Below, piece by piece: positions 36,598 to 49,392 of a stretch of DNA of 64,000 nt. The notes under the pieces were generated by a model. The model worked only from the letters and a program-made list of their open reading frames with translations. It was not told where the DNA came from and searched no databases. The translations under genes and the position numbers were made by a program. This stretch comes from Pampus argenteus (lineage: Eukaryota; Chordata; Actinopteri; Scombriformes; Stromateidae), in contig CM072862.1 of the NCBI GenBank assembly GCA_036937835.1, positions 19,994,501-20,058,500 on the forward strand, written 5' to 3'. Within the stretch, counting starts at the first letter, position 1. Every line of letters begins with the position of its first letter.

Positions 36598-37376
36598 TGG
36601 TCACAGCTCAAGTCAATAGCCCTAGCACAAACCATAATTATTAACAGACTTACACACATACGATATGTAATTAGATTTTACTTTTCACTAAAGAAAGTAA
36701 GTCTTATGCTGCAGTAAATATACTATACACTGGCTGTATCAAGCCAATGTGAACAAAAAATAAGGAATAAGTGGAGTGCACATCTACACAAGTGTCTTGA
36801 TTTGAGGGAAATGTTCCCACTGGTCTTTGAAGTGCTTGAAAATCCCTTATATCTCACATATAGGTGAGCATGTCCTCTCAAATGAACACCTTACAAGATA
36901 CTTCCCGGTGTATTGACAAAGGAAATATTACTTAATGTGCTTGTTTATGTGGGTCATGTTCAATGCACCAGTCTCGGAGATGTACAGCATGCTGTTCTCA
37001 AACAACATTGGGCAAGTGAGCCAACAGCACACTTGCCCTACCACCATCCTCTTTCACAGACTCTGACAGGCTTGCTGCCTCTGAAGCAATAATGTTACAT
37101 GTAAAACCTGGACAAACATTATTAACATATACAATCACAGTGATTCCATCACCATCTACTGATGCTGATGGCGCATTGATGCATTGCAGTTTTGTACACC
37201 TGTTCACATGTATGGTATACTATGTACTCAGACATTGTCATTGTAATTTATGCTGCCAGACTGCATTGCTGGTTTTCTTTTTTTGCATGTCTTCTGCTGC
37301 TCCTGTTACTTCACATTTCTGTGGCTTGCTTTCATTGCCACCTTGGAAAACTTTTCAAAACATTATAGGGAGAATC

Positions 37377-37399
37377 TTTTTTTTTTTTTTTTTTTTTTT
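37377..37399. repeat. T-run next to a SINE
   Basis: 23 T residues directly upstream of the tRNA-type SINE. If the SINE is read on the plus strand the run is on the wrong side to be its tail, so it may belong to another insertion or be unrelated. Confidence 0.9.
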
Positions 37400-37419
37400 A
37401 TAGGTGCACACTTTCCCTC

Positions 37420-37600
37420 ATCTTCCAGGGAGGGCCTAAAGGTGAATAAGACGGGCTTGTGGCGCCTGGAAGTCACTGGTTTGATCCCTAGACTCCCTCC
37501 CTCCCTTCATCATTACCACTGTTGAGCTGCCCTTGAGCATTGCACTTAATCCTAAAATACTCCATAGAGTGGCTCAGTGTCTAAAAGATCAGAAAGACTG
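37420..37600 (+). mobile_element. tRNA-derived SINE, diverged
   Basis: A B-box-like GGTTTGATCCC at 37478-37488 follows a GTGGCGCCTGG stretch where a tRNA-type head would lie. At 37531-37552 comes CCTTGAGCATTGCACTTAAT, very close to the CCTTGAGCAAGGCACTTAAC string found in many fish SINEs. The A box is poorly preserved, and no poly-A or short-repeat tail is clear, so boundaries are approximate. Confidence 0.65.
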
Positions 37601-39095
37601 GACTGTTTTACTGTTCAGGTGTGTAACTAGTATATTGGAAACTACTGTCTGCTGATTGTTTAACTGTTTTTTGTGTCTACAAACCCACAATTGTAAGACG
37701 GTGATTTAGTATACATTATCGGGACACAGCATATTTTCCCATCGGTTTTACTGGGAAATTAGTATTATTGTTTGCTCTTTAATTGCAGGATACTTGTTTC
37801 ATAGAAAAGGAAACCATTCGGGTATTTACATGGAATCAAATATAACATTTAAATGACCTACAGATTTAAATTCATCTTTCTTTGACCAGTGATGTGTATG
37901 TGTGTTTGTGTATGTGTACAGCCATGTGCATTTTCCTACAGACTATTAACATATTAAGAATATTTGGGGGGTAAAATGTAATTTGGAACACAATTGAAAA
38001 TGTATTTTTTCAGATATTGTAATACCCCGTGTTTAAAATCAACTTTTTTATGAAGGGCACCTTTTTTTAAGCCTTTATGATTTTTTAAAAAAAGTGTTCG
38101 ATACACGATACACCTTCTACCCAACAGGCACCAAAATATTAAAATTAAAATACAATAGGGAAACAAAGGGAAAAGAAAGTAAAGGGAAGTGTCTGAAGTT
38201 CAAAGAAAGATGGTATTATTATTTCTGCTTGGATATCCTGGTGTGAATTTGCCATCAGACATTCGTCTGAAGTAATAGCTTTGTCGGTTATGCCATTGAC
38301 TCACCATGGGAAACAGTCAAGGAAGGATTACATTTTTGGGCACTCTATCATTACAATTCAAGAACTGCTGACTTGGATATTAGCTCCCAATAGGGAACGA
38401 TGCTTCCATACCCTCCCATAGAGCATACTGTGAATTTTTAACAAAAAAGGAATATGATATAATGAAACCAAACAATTATTTGGTGCTTACATGAAAAGAC
38501 ATGTTGGAATGTCAAAGGTTCAAACAAGTGGGACTTGTGTTGTTTATGTTTCCCTCCTAGGTGCTTTGAGTGATTCATCCCCTACTGAGCTCCGATACTC
38601 TCATATTGAAACGCACTCTGTGCATCTTCCGCTATCTAAGCAAAACAGATCCATTGTGATTTTAAATGAAAGTAAATTCCATGTATGTTTGAAAAGGTTT
38701 TTATCAAAGATTTTTGTCAAATAGGATTTGTAGACCCATGCAAAGTGTTGCTTCTGCCGTATGTATAGGCTCTATTTTTCATATTTTAGACCCAATTTCA
38801 TCCTATTTATACATGATCCCAGTGGGCTCCATTAAAACAACAACAACAACAACAACAACAAACATCCATCTCCTACTGACCACATGCAGCTGTACTCTCT
38901 ATTGAAATTGGATGATCTATGTTGTTTGAAGTCTTGAGGATGTTAAATACCGGATTGTTAAAAAAAAACTCTGATGGTTAATGAGTGTAAACTAGAGGTC
39001 CTCATTTTTGGCACTGAATCTAAACAACATTCTGAGACCTCTGTTTTACAGTATTTACACACTTACATAGTGTAAATACTATGCAAATCATTTAA
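37601..39095. other. Unique non-coding DNA
   Basis: No gene recognised. An (ACA)n microsatellite lies at about 38836-38863 with nine units. The rest is AT-rich and unrepetitive. Confidence 0.55.
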
Positions 39096-39560
39096 ATGTC
39101 ATTTTTGATTTTAAGCTTACAATTGTACTGGCACGTTCTATCTACTTCACAATTGAAATCATTCCTCTCATTTATGGATTTGGAGATCATAGTATATGCT
39201 TTAATCGTCTCTTGTCTTGATTGTTGCCATTCCCCTTTCCGTGGAGTCAGCCTTGTCTTGCCTGCTGCATGTCAAAAATGCAACAGTGAGACTCAGAGGT
39301 GAGAACATTCTTGTTTACTAGCCTCTCTCTCTATACTGGCTACCAAACGCAGAATTGATTTTAAGATTCTTTTATTTCTCCTTAAAGCACTAAGAGGATT
39401 GGCAGCAGTTTATATGGCAGAACTCCTCATCACCTTTCACCTTCAGGCTCCTCTGATGTACTGGGCAATCACTCCTCTCTATTGTTTTCTTCCACTATTT
39501 TATTTACTTTGCTGCAGTGTAGTCTTCCTTTACTGATCTTCCCCAATTTTAAATCTTAAT
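39096..39560 (+). pseudogene. Degenerate non-LTR retrotransposon reverse transcriptase, C-terminal fragment
   Basis: In the first frame: LKSFLSFMDLEIIVYALIVS then CLDCC, matching the LSxxDLExxIHAFIxSRLDYCN segment just after the catalytic domain of fish L2/Rex/CR1-group LINEs. A +1 shift gives HVKNATVRL (family VQNAAARL). A further frame gives LYWLP (family LHWLP). Another gives RRIDFKILLFLLKALRGLAA followed by VYMAELL, equal to the family RIDFKILLL.FKAL.GLAP.Y..ELL. At least three frameshifts and several stops show that it has long been dead. The catalytic box is not included. The AT-rich DNA to about 39660 may be its 3' UTR. Family group is sure; the exact clade is not. Confidence 0.8.
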
Positions 39561-42500
39561 TTTATTTTCCTAACCTAATTGCACTTTTAACTTTTTTGAA
39601 ACTATGGCATCGGGGTACACAATGGGTGTATAGAAACAACCCCAGAGGGAATAAATGCAGTCCATTCTCATCTGAGTGTTTTTCATAATCTTTTCTTTTT
39701 AGCACACTTACCTTTCCTCTGAGCAATTAGTCTGTCTCTGGATGGTGTGTTGATTAGCTTTTGTGTGTCTGTAAGCGTTTTTTTTTCTTTGGCTGTTCAG
39801 CAATGGTGGCTATTGTTGTTAACGCTTATAATCCACTTCTGCTTTTATTCCTGAAAAACCATTGTTGCAGTTTATGTTAATGTTAATGCATCACTAACAG
39901 CTACCTTGTTAAGAGCAGCAAATCTGAAAGCTTTGTTGAATAAGGGAATAATTGAATTACTATTGTGTGATATGAAATGAAAAAAAGCCAAGCGTGTGCT
40001 TATATGAACACGTTTATTCAAATGAATAATATTAATCTTCTTATTTTTGTATTTAAATAACACAATTGTTATTAGACATTTAAATCGTAGTGACCTAACT
40101 TAAAATTTAACCAGTACTTTGTAGATGGAATGACAGTAATGTTACAGCATATTTGATGTTCCATAAAACGAGATGTGGTTTTTTTTGTAAAGACATTTTC
40201 TCAGATATCACCTGGTTATCTATATGACCTGTGACCTATATTGTTTTGTATATTGTTGTTGTTATTGTTGTTGTATTGTTGTGGCAGGAGAGATTGATCT
40301 GGCTGTGGGGTGTGTGCCTAAATACAATAAATATGTTGCAAATACATACAGACGACTTGATTTTTGACAACATGTTTTACTTTATTTTAGAAACAGCTGA
40401 TATATGCAGACAGGAAGAAGAGAAAGGAGAGGAAGCAGCAAAGCTTTAACTGCAGATATAATATACAAGCTATTTGTTTGTTTCCAAATATATCACACCA
40501 TCTCTAACTTTTGATCAAAATTGTTGGTGCACATTTTCCAAAATTGTCTTTGATTTCCAAATAGATTAACTTGCTTAGTTGCCACAATTAGCCTGGTTAT
40601 CGAAAAACTGTTACTTTATGCTGACCTTGTTTTTTGGTTTTCCATTTATTTAATAATGCAGCTGACTGGTAGTTGGAGCACTTCTACAGCTTAGATGGCT
40701 GTGAAACTATCCCTTATTGAATAATCAGTACAAATGCTCAACAAATGTATCAGAAAATATTTGGACCATGAATAAAAATCAATGAGACTATTCTGCGGGT
40801 TCATTTAGATAAGAAACATCCAACCGCAGAGTGTGGGCAGGAGCTAAATATTATGTATTATTGAGAATAAAATTTGAAGTTGAACTAAAATTTACTTTTT
40901 GGTCATGGGTCAATTTTGGATGAATTCAGTAATTATGGCATCATGAGTTTTGTTCACTACTGCAACAATGAAGCTCTGATTCATGCCTCGTACTGGATTC
41001 TTCTCAATGGAAAATGGTAACGTTTGGCCCCGCCGTCCACGGGTAAACAAAGGACGGCCTACATGAGCCCTCAAACCTAACTTAAGGCCTACATAGGATA
41101 TCAAAAGCCTGACAACAAAGAAAGGACGACCAAAGGTTCCCATTCCCAGTCTGCCTTTGCAACTCACACATAGGTGTGAGATTTGGACATGGCCAAATCC
41201 TCATTTCACATTGGACACGACCCACAAAGGGTCCTGCTCTTCCATGATGTCACACAGAGCATACAATGGCTAAGCATCTCTACAGTTGCCCATTCCCGGT
41301 ATGAAACACTTCTAAAGAAGGAAGTGACTCAAAGTAGTCCTTAAATGATTTTCCACACTCACTAGTCAAGCCAGGAAAAACCCCTTTCTTTCTGTGTGCG
41401 ATTGGCAGAGACTAAACACAGACTAAATACACCCTATTCGCTTTCTAAAAGTGATCCAAGTGAGAGGCTTATGTCTGGGCAGAGAAAGATAACTGAAGCG
41501 TGTGTTAGCCTCTCAGTGAACTGTGCTCGCTCGCTGTATCACTGTGTGATGGACAGCGAGTATTGTGTCTCCCCACTCCCTTTCTTACTTTTATCCATTG
41601 TTTGGTTATTGGGCCCCGTCATTATGAATTAATATTCATATTTTTATTGATTTTCAAATATTGTTAATAACCAAAGCTGCTCCTGTCAGTGCTGGTAGTA
41701 AAACATGATTTCTTATAAACCTTCCAAGGCCTGTCACTAGAAAGTAAAATTTGTCCTAATCTGATTCTAGTTAGTTATATGTGCCTGTTTAGCTGTTTGT
41801 ATCTGTGTTTGCAGTCGGGATATTCAGCAGTGCGTCCATCATTGTCAGTTCACTTTGCCGCCATCCTTCAGTTTCTTATCGTTGAAACAAAATGTGACTG
41901 TTCTGAACCACCGTCAGGTAGTAATGGTGACATTCAACATGTATTAGAGGCTATATCATGTAACACTACCTCACTGCATACACTAGGAATGAATAATGAG
42001 TCTAAATTATGAAGGAATCAATAAAGAATGTTATTTAGCCACAATAGCATTAATGGATAAATTACTGCACTGTAGTTTGCAATCAGTGATAGGTGTTGCT
42101 CACAACCTAAAATGAAATGATGTCAACTGAGGACAAAGTAGGCTGAGTAGACATTGACTGCTGTGGCTATTCATTATCTAGGCACAGCTCAGGCGATATA
42201 GCATAGTAATAGTCTGTGTTTACATCAACCATATGTTGAGCTATAAATGGACACCTTACAATGCAGAATCAGTTTCATTTCAACACACATTATGTAGTGT
42301 TCTCAGTATTGATCCATAAGATTAGACCATTTATTTTCTAATTAATTTGATAACACAGTAATGTTGAAGTGCTAGTTTCTCTATCAAGCTGGCATTTTTC
42401 TTGTTTTCCCCCAATGATATATGATATAGAAGACCTGCATTGTGTTAGTTTTGTGTTGTCTGCAGTTGGGTGCAGTTGATATATATATATATATATATAT

Positions 42501-43406
42501 TATATACTGTACATATAATCTTAATCAGTGCACTGGGCCACAGGTACAGCATAACATTGCAAGTCAACCACAAGTTAAAAGTTTTTTTTCCTGAAGTACA
42601 CTAGCCCCTATTTTATTCATGAGAACGTTCTCAAGAGCTATCTATAATGAATGCTGAATCTATGGCCTTTTTACTATGAGTTTCTGACATGAAAGAAGGC
42701 TACCTGTAAACCAATGTAAGATTGATATAAAAAGACATCTGGAGTACCTTCAAAGAAAACCCTGCATCCTATTTATTACATCTGTGCACACAGCTTTACT
42801 TCCAACCTTGACTTCAAAGTTTACAGATTAACATTTCAGGGCACTTGTCAGCTTCAAATTTGTTCTTCTGAATTGTTGTGTTTTTGTAAAGTAATTTGAA
42901 TTTTGTAATACATGCTTTTTTACTCAGTTTTTTTTTATTTTTATAGAATGGTAAAACTATTTCATAAGGAATGTTGCAAATAAAATGTTGATATCAAAAT
43001 GGTCTTATTCCTTTGAAAACTATGATTATACTTAATGTTCCCAATTCATGTCAAAAGGCCATTTGCTCTTTTTCATGAGAGAATTTTGCCATTCTCTTAA
43101 TTGTTCAAGTGTTCTACAGTATTGTAATTTAATGATGACATGTCAGGGCTGAGAGCGCCCACATAATACAGAGTCAGAGTTACAGTGTTCTGAGGCCCTA
43201 TTTGCAGATTCCTGCCTTTCCAAGGTCACGGATTGACATTCATAATGTGGATTATGGGTTGTATGGATTATAATTTTGGTTACTCCTTGAAATTAAAAAA
43301 AAAATCTACTTGCAGGTTTATGCTATCCTTTGCTGAATAATATTGAAACACGAAATGTCTTTGTTTAATATGTTTATATCAGGCTTTTAAAATCTTGTAT
43401 ACATAA
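39561..43406. other. Unique non-coding DNA
   Basis: No gene recognised. A (TTG)n-rich stretch lies at 40252-40290, and a (TA)n microsatellite at 42479-42500. A GC-richer island at 40960-41180 holds an 85-codon minus-strand open frame (40910-41167) with no domain I know. Confidence 0.5.
42479..42500. repeat. (AT)n microsatellite
   Basis: Eleven AT units, then TTATATACTGTACATATAA. Confidence 0.9.
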
Positions 43407-43938
43407 TATGCTCACAGTGACAATGCCAACAAGCTGAACAAGCTGATGGATGAACAAGCTTAATTTAGCATATTAGCATCCTAACAAAGTACAGCTCAGG
43501 CGGACGGGAATGTTATTTGATTTGATATTTGGTGTTAGACAAATTTGACAGTGGTGCTGGATGAAAATATGTCCAGAAATATGTCAGTTGATCCAGAGGC
43601 AGACATGAGTGTATGAACCACATTTCATGGCAGTTCATCCAATAATTCAGTAATTGAGACGTTTCACTCAAAACCATAAACGTGAATGTTATGGTGGTGA
43701 TAGAGGCAAAAATAGAAGACATTGTCTGGAAACAACAGATGTCTATACAAAATTAGCTACTGGTGGCACTATTTAAAAAGTCAAGGGAATCAACAAAGTC
43801 AGCTGGCTTCATCGTTTTAGGGACCATAAATATATATTTTTAAAAAAAGTAAGGCAAATCAATAGTTGCTGAGATATTTCAGCCCAGATTAAAGTGGTGG
43901 ATCAACAGATCACCCAATATTGCCATATCTAGACCTGT
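43407..43938. repeat. Teleost interspersed repeat, long diverged copy
   Basis: Runs from TGCTCACAGTGACAATGCC through AGTACAGCTCAGGCGGACGG, ATTTCATGGCAGTTCATCCA, GAGACGTTTCACTCAAAACC, TGCTGAGATATTTCAGCCCA, AAAGTGGTGGATCAACAGA and TTGCCATATCTAGA. That is the full internal order of an abundant, non-coding fish repeat I know from other genomes. Its transposition class is unknown to me. The CATTTCATGG..TCCATCCAATA module appears twice in the family; here the second is badly decayed. Confidence 0.75.
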
Positions 43939-46900
43939 TACTGTATTACATTAGCAAAAATAATGTTTAATAGAAATTTTCCAGAGCCGCTTTCAGCCAC
44001 ATCTTTTGGCCTTGATGAAATTTACTCAGTTGTTACGGAGATGACTCAGTTTTTATCATGTGACTCATAGCAAATGATACACATCTGCCCCTTCTGATGA
44101 TGTATGATTCAGAAAATCAATCAGATACAGGACTTCAATATGGTCATCTTTCTTTCTGCATGCTCCAAGTCGTAGGCAAGGGCAGGTATTTCAGGAGGGC
44201 CATACTTCTTTCTGTCTTCTCCACTAATGAGACAAATGAGCAGACTCTGCTGCTGCTTGACCATGCATGCTTAAATAGGTGGCAACAGAGGGAGCAGGAA
44301 ACAGGAGGCTTTGTTCCATAGTATCCTTCCTATGTATTCCCATTCCTGTGAGTACATTTTATAAGTCATAATGTTACTATTGTAACTGTATTTAACCTCA
44401 AGCTATTTCATCTCATCATTACCTTTACTTACAACGACAAATTTCCAGCCAGGGGAATAGCTGGAAAGTAAAGAGTGATCGTATATTCTATTATACGAGA
44501 GTAATGAGAGTAACTTCGGTTTTGGCATTAAGACAGCTCGGTATCCTCAGGATTTCCCTTATTATATTGGATGATTGCACAGGTCACAATCGAGGTCTAA
44601 TGCCAATGTTCAGTGCCAGTGGAGGGAGTACTGTGCCCCTTATGTAGCGAGGCAGAAAGAAGAGGGTGTGGAGGTCAGGATGATGGATGGGTGTGAAGCA
44701 TGCTTGAGGGCTGGGTTATGCTAGAAAATAACTAGTTTGCACAATGTGTCGTCCGACCACGTCACAAGGGCCAAAGTGTTTATAGCAGTTCCAAACGGCC
44801 TCACTCGAAGGAGGGGTGAAAAGCCAGCTGTCATAAAAAGGGGACGAGACGTGATAATCGTTGCACTTGGTTGTGAACATGAAAAGTGATAGAAATAGTT
44901 GTGTAAAGAATGAGCGGATTTTAAGAGAATTTCAAAGACTACGGTACATATTTTTCCATTTCCACATACCTGGCTGAGGTAGATGTAAATGTCAGATTGT
45001 CAGTTTTTGAAAGTTACCAGAATTTTTGGATGCAGCCCCCCCTAGTTCTTGAAGTTCTTCTTCAACCATCCAACAAGCACTTCTGATTAAATATATTCAA
45101 TGTGTGCTTTGACTTTCTTTTCTTGTCCCAAGAAATATGTTGATTAGATCCTGTTAATTTTTCCTTATTTTTCAGTCCAGTTTTTACAGGTGATTTCTTT
45201 TCAGCTGCAGACTAACAAAACCAATCTTATTGTTCTGGTATTATCAGATGCTAATAAAAATACGTTTATTGACTAATAAAACTATACTGGCCAAAGTCTG
45301 AAACTAATGCTAAAAAAAAAGTCTAATTTATTACATACACAATGTCATGAATATTTTGTGGATGTGATTAGTGATACAGAACGACAGTCTCCAACCTTGT
45401 AGTTACAGGCTGCCTTTTCTAGTGTTTAGGGAATTATGGGTCTTAAAAAAATGTACCATCTGGTAGGGTTGATAGTTGGTCCTGTACAGGATCAGCAAAC
45501 TGACACCATGCAAGAAATATATATAGTATAGTCTCTGAAATGTACTAGCTGTTTCTCATTCTTCTACGACATGACTGACAAATCCATTAGTTTCAAATGA
45601 ATTTTCATTTTTTCTTGTCCGTCATTGGTACTGAAAAATGTCTGTGTTGCAATGTAGATATCTGTTCATTGAGAGATTATGCCAGTAGTTGTGAATATTG
45701 TGTGTTTTTATTTTGCTAGGTATAAGAGGACAATAACATGGCGAGAAGAAAATCAATCAAGACTGCAACACAGCAGTTTGGACAGTATTGAAAATGACAT
45801 TTTCTGAGGATTATATAGACCTTCTAGGATAAGGTTACGCCGCTAGTTGTAGGCCTGTTTCTACCAAATATGTGATTAAATAAATTCTTACTGCTCTCTG
45901 TTATGCCATACTAGATTTGGAAATTTCATTTATCAGGAAAAATGTCTAAGAAATTAAAAGCATTAAATACAATGATTATTTAATTCATGAAATAAGTATT
46001 TGGCTATAGACATTTAGGGGGGAAAAAACATAGCTACAATATGCAAATCGTGAAAATGAAGATTTATGTCTTTATTTATGCCCCTATGATGACCTTTTTC
46101 TGATGTTGTGCTAGACCCACACTGTCTTGATTTCAAACAGTTTGTACTTTGTATCACTTCAACTGGATTCCTGAATTATTAAGTCCCTGCAGCTGTGAAA
46201 TAGAGGGTATAAATTCAGAATGCAGGAACCGACAGATAAGAGAACTAAAAAAAAAAAGACTTGTTGTTGTCAGGCGAATGTTTGCTTTGCTTTAATATCT
46301 TGTGATAATAACTGAGATACAAGTATGTGGTGCCTGTCAACTTTTGTTTTGTAGGAGCTGACCATCCACTCATGTTTTATTGATAGCCGTTTAAACTAGG
46401 AACATTTAAAAATAAGAAGTAAGAAGTAAGAAAAATAATTATTTTTTCCCTGTGTGAGACTGTTGTGTGTAGGCGTGTTTGTGTAATTGTCGTGTGTTCG
46501 CATGAGTATGTGCGTTTTTTGTACACTCCAAATACTCTTCAGTCGAAATTGCACACCTGGACCGAATCTCAGTTGTGAACTGAGAAACATGCAGATTGCT
46601 GGAAAGGGAAAGCAAAAGCATTATTACCAGCTGACTCACCTGGGGGAATTGACATTGACGTCTGGCATTCTTGGTTGGGAATGAACATGTGCTTCCACTG
46701 TTGTCCGTCTGGTCTCCTTCAACAGGAGAAAACTCAGCTATCCAATCAGGTGTTGACACCTTTTCCCCACCCTGTACCATTAAAAGTAATTTATAGTCAT
46801 ACTAGTTAGTGGTTATAGTGAGCACTTTGAAAATTAGCTTCATTTGTACCTCTGCCCTTCTGAACATTTTAACGTCCTTGCTTGTGATTTGATATAGGTT

Positions 46901-49326
46901 GAGCCATGTGTAAAACAGATTGTGTGGCATTAAATTCTACAATAAATTGCAAGTGCATGACAATAAATAATATAAGCATGAGGTCAGTGTGATTTCACTG
47001 GTGCCTGTCCTTCACATTAATTCCCACACATGCCATATTATAGGTTTGGCTACCAGTTTAACTGCAGAACTGAACTACTCTCATTAACATTATAGTGTCT
47101 CTGTATTCATATCTGAAATTATATCCAAAAAGCCCAGAATCCACTTGCCAATTTGCACATCTCTGATTTGCAACAGTCATTTATGGTCAATCACTCTGCT
47201 GCTTGTTGACAAAATGCAATGCAACAGCAAGTGGGAAGACATGCTTTGCAGTAGATAGGAAACAACACCAGTAAGCCTGATTGTTTTTACACACCAGGAT
47301 TCCTAAATTTCATTGGAGCCATAGTTGGAATGCATCCAGCAAATACACCCAATACCATCTTCTAAAGATCACTATATTTACTGAAAGAGAAAGCACACCT
47401 ACTCCATTACCACCTAGGTTATGTGTAACACTCAGTGACTCATCATTAGCGTAATGGCAAAATCCACAGTTCATTCTACTAAAAGCAGACAGCCTGAGGT
47501 AATGTCAGACAGAAACCTGTGACGCAGGTAGGTGGTTGTTAAGTGTAATGTGTGTAATCCCAACGCTCCTCATAGGCACAGTGCAGTACAAGCCATTGTT
47601 AGTGATAGTAGCAGAACCCATCAAAAGACGTTCAGCTGCAAGTGGAAATTATTCCCTGCATTTTAAAGTAAAATAAATAATGGCCATTAAATTAATATTC
47701 TAATCGAAAGCCAGGCTAAAGAGGGAGGTTTTGTTTTAAAAAAGATCAACATTTTCAGCTGCTCTCACATCCTCAGACAGACTGCTTCAATGGCTCCGAG
47801 CATAGAAGCGAACAGCTGCCTCACCAAAAATTTATAGCAGATGTATGGCGTCTGTGAGCTGTAAATATTAATCTAATATTCTACTTTGATGATTTAAAGT
47901 TGTTGCATGGTATTTTTTTGCTTTACTTTTTACTTACTTTTATTAAGTATTAAGTATTTAGTTATAAAAATAACTATAATAATATAAAATACTAAACTAT
48001 AATATATATCATAGTATTTTAGTGATAGTATTGGTAATAAAAGCACATGTTATGTTCATCGCGGAACTGAAAATGTATACTAGTTACAACTGACATTAAC
48101 AGTGACACACAATCTCTTTCACTCCATCACACAAAAACATTCACATACACACCTATTCTAACTTTCATGGTGTCCAGTTTGTTGCATCGGTTTGGGTGTC
48201 TGTCCTCTGGAGACGGCCATCTGCTCCTTCCTATTTATTGCTTGTATCCCCAGTTGTGCTCTATCCTTCTGGTGGTCGCCCACCGCCATCCCGAAGCAGA
48301 CACCAATTAGAGAGTTATGCATTAGACGTTTCACTTCTTTCTGGCACTCATTATGTCACATTCAGCAAGCGTATGCTTTACTATCTTCTGCTCCTCTGAG
48401 CATTTTAAACACTCTCGCACACCCAGAAATTCCACCGGCGAAAGGTAAAGTGAGCAACAAGCCATTTGCCACTTAAATGTTTCTCTCTTATGAGAGATTT
48501 CTTATGACAATTACAATGAATTGTAGTAACATCTGTAATTTGTGAGTCTCTGCTGAAATACATAAATTCTCCGAAGCTACAGTCTCAAAATAATTTTGAA
48601 TTACTTTTTTACTACACAGAAGTAAAGAAACACTAAAATTCTTTTAAGACAGCAGTCATCATCTCATAATCCACACCTACATCTATATGCATGGATATAC
48701 AGTGACCTTTGGATAGATTTGTTTTACACAGCTTATTGTTGAACACCAGCCAACAATGCACATTCTAGGAAGGGAAGGAGAATGTCATTTCTGTTGTTGC
48801 AGTGGAGGTGCTCCGCCTCATCAATCTCATTGCTTGCGTATGACAGAGGAACTCACACTAAACTGTATTTTTTTTGTGTGCTTTTTTTTTCCTGCTCAAA
48901 ATTACCTTGTATGTTTCTTCTTGGATATGAAAGTTCACTTCAGCTGAATTATCTGGCCCCTCCCTAACGGTGATGTAATAGGCAAGACTCTGAGGTATAT
49001 TTCATACTTGCAGTGCAAAGTAGGAACAGCTAAACACTGGCTGACCGTAGCCCCAGTTTGTGCATCTCACACACAGCTGCTGGTAATGTTAGCAAGCCTT
49101 TTACAAGTGCCAGCATAGAGATGACATCACTTAACACACCACTTAACCCTGTTGATAGCTGCTACTGTGTATAAAGTCTTCACATTGGAATGGCTCAGTT
49201 TAAATGTATTGCTGTATTTTTAGCTGCAGCAATCTGTCGGTCCACCACTTTGGTCCGGATTGCCATGTTTTGTTGTTTTTTTCAAACATTCATGGTTCTG
49301 ATTGGATGAATTCTACTGACATTGAT
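43939..49326. other. Unique non-coding DNA
   Basis: No gene recognised. AT-rich, partly palindromic DNA occurs at 47920-48040, for example AAAATACTA...TAGTATTTT. The stretches 47240-47850 and 48190-48480 look unique and balanced in composition. Open frames are short, overlapping and without domains. Confidence 0.5.
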
Positions 49327-49392
49327 GATGATTTTTAACATTAACATTTAACATTGCCAATGTTAGCATGTTAGCAGGCTAACATTTAAGTC
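49327..49392. repeat. Teleost interspersed repeat, minimal fragment
   Basis: TGTTAGCATGTTAGCAGGCT followed by AACATTTAAG, the core of the same family as 43407-43938 and 13198-13305. Confidence 0.45.

Larger units (their letters stand above)
33067..37419. other. Unique non-coding DNA
   Basis: No gene recognised. The stretches about 33180-33480 and 36300-36560 are unrepetitive and balanced in composition and may be conserved non-coding elements. A perfect 11-bp hairpin lies at 35481-35509. Simple repeats are listed separately. Confidence 0.5.
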
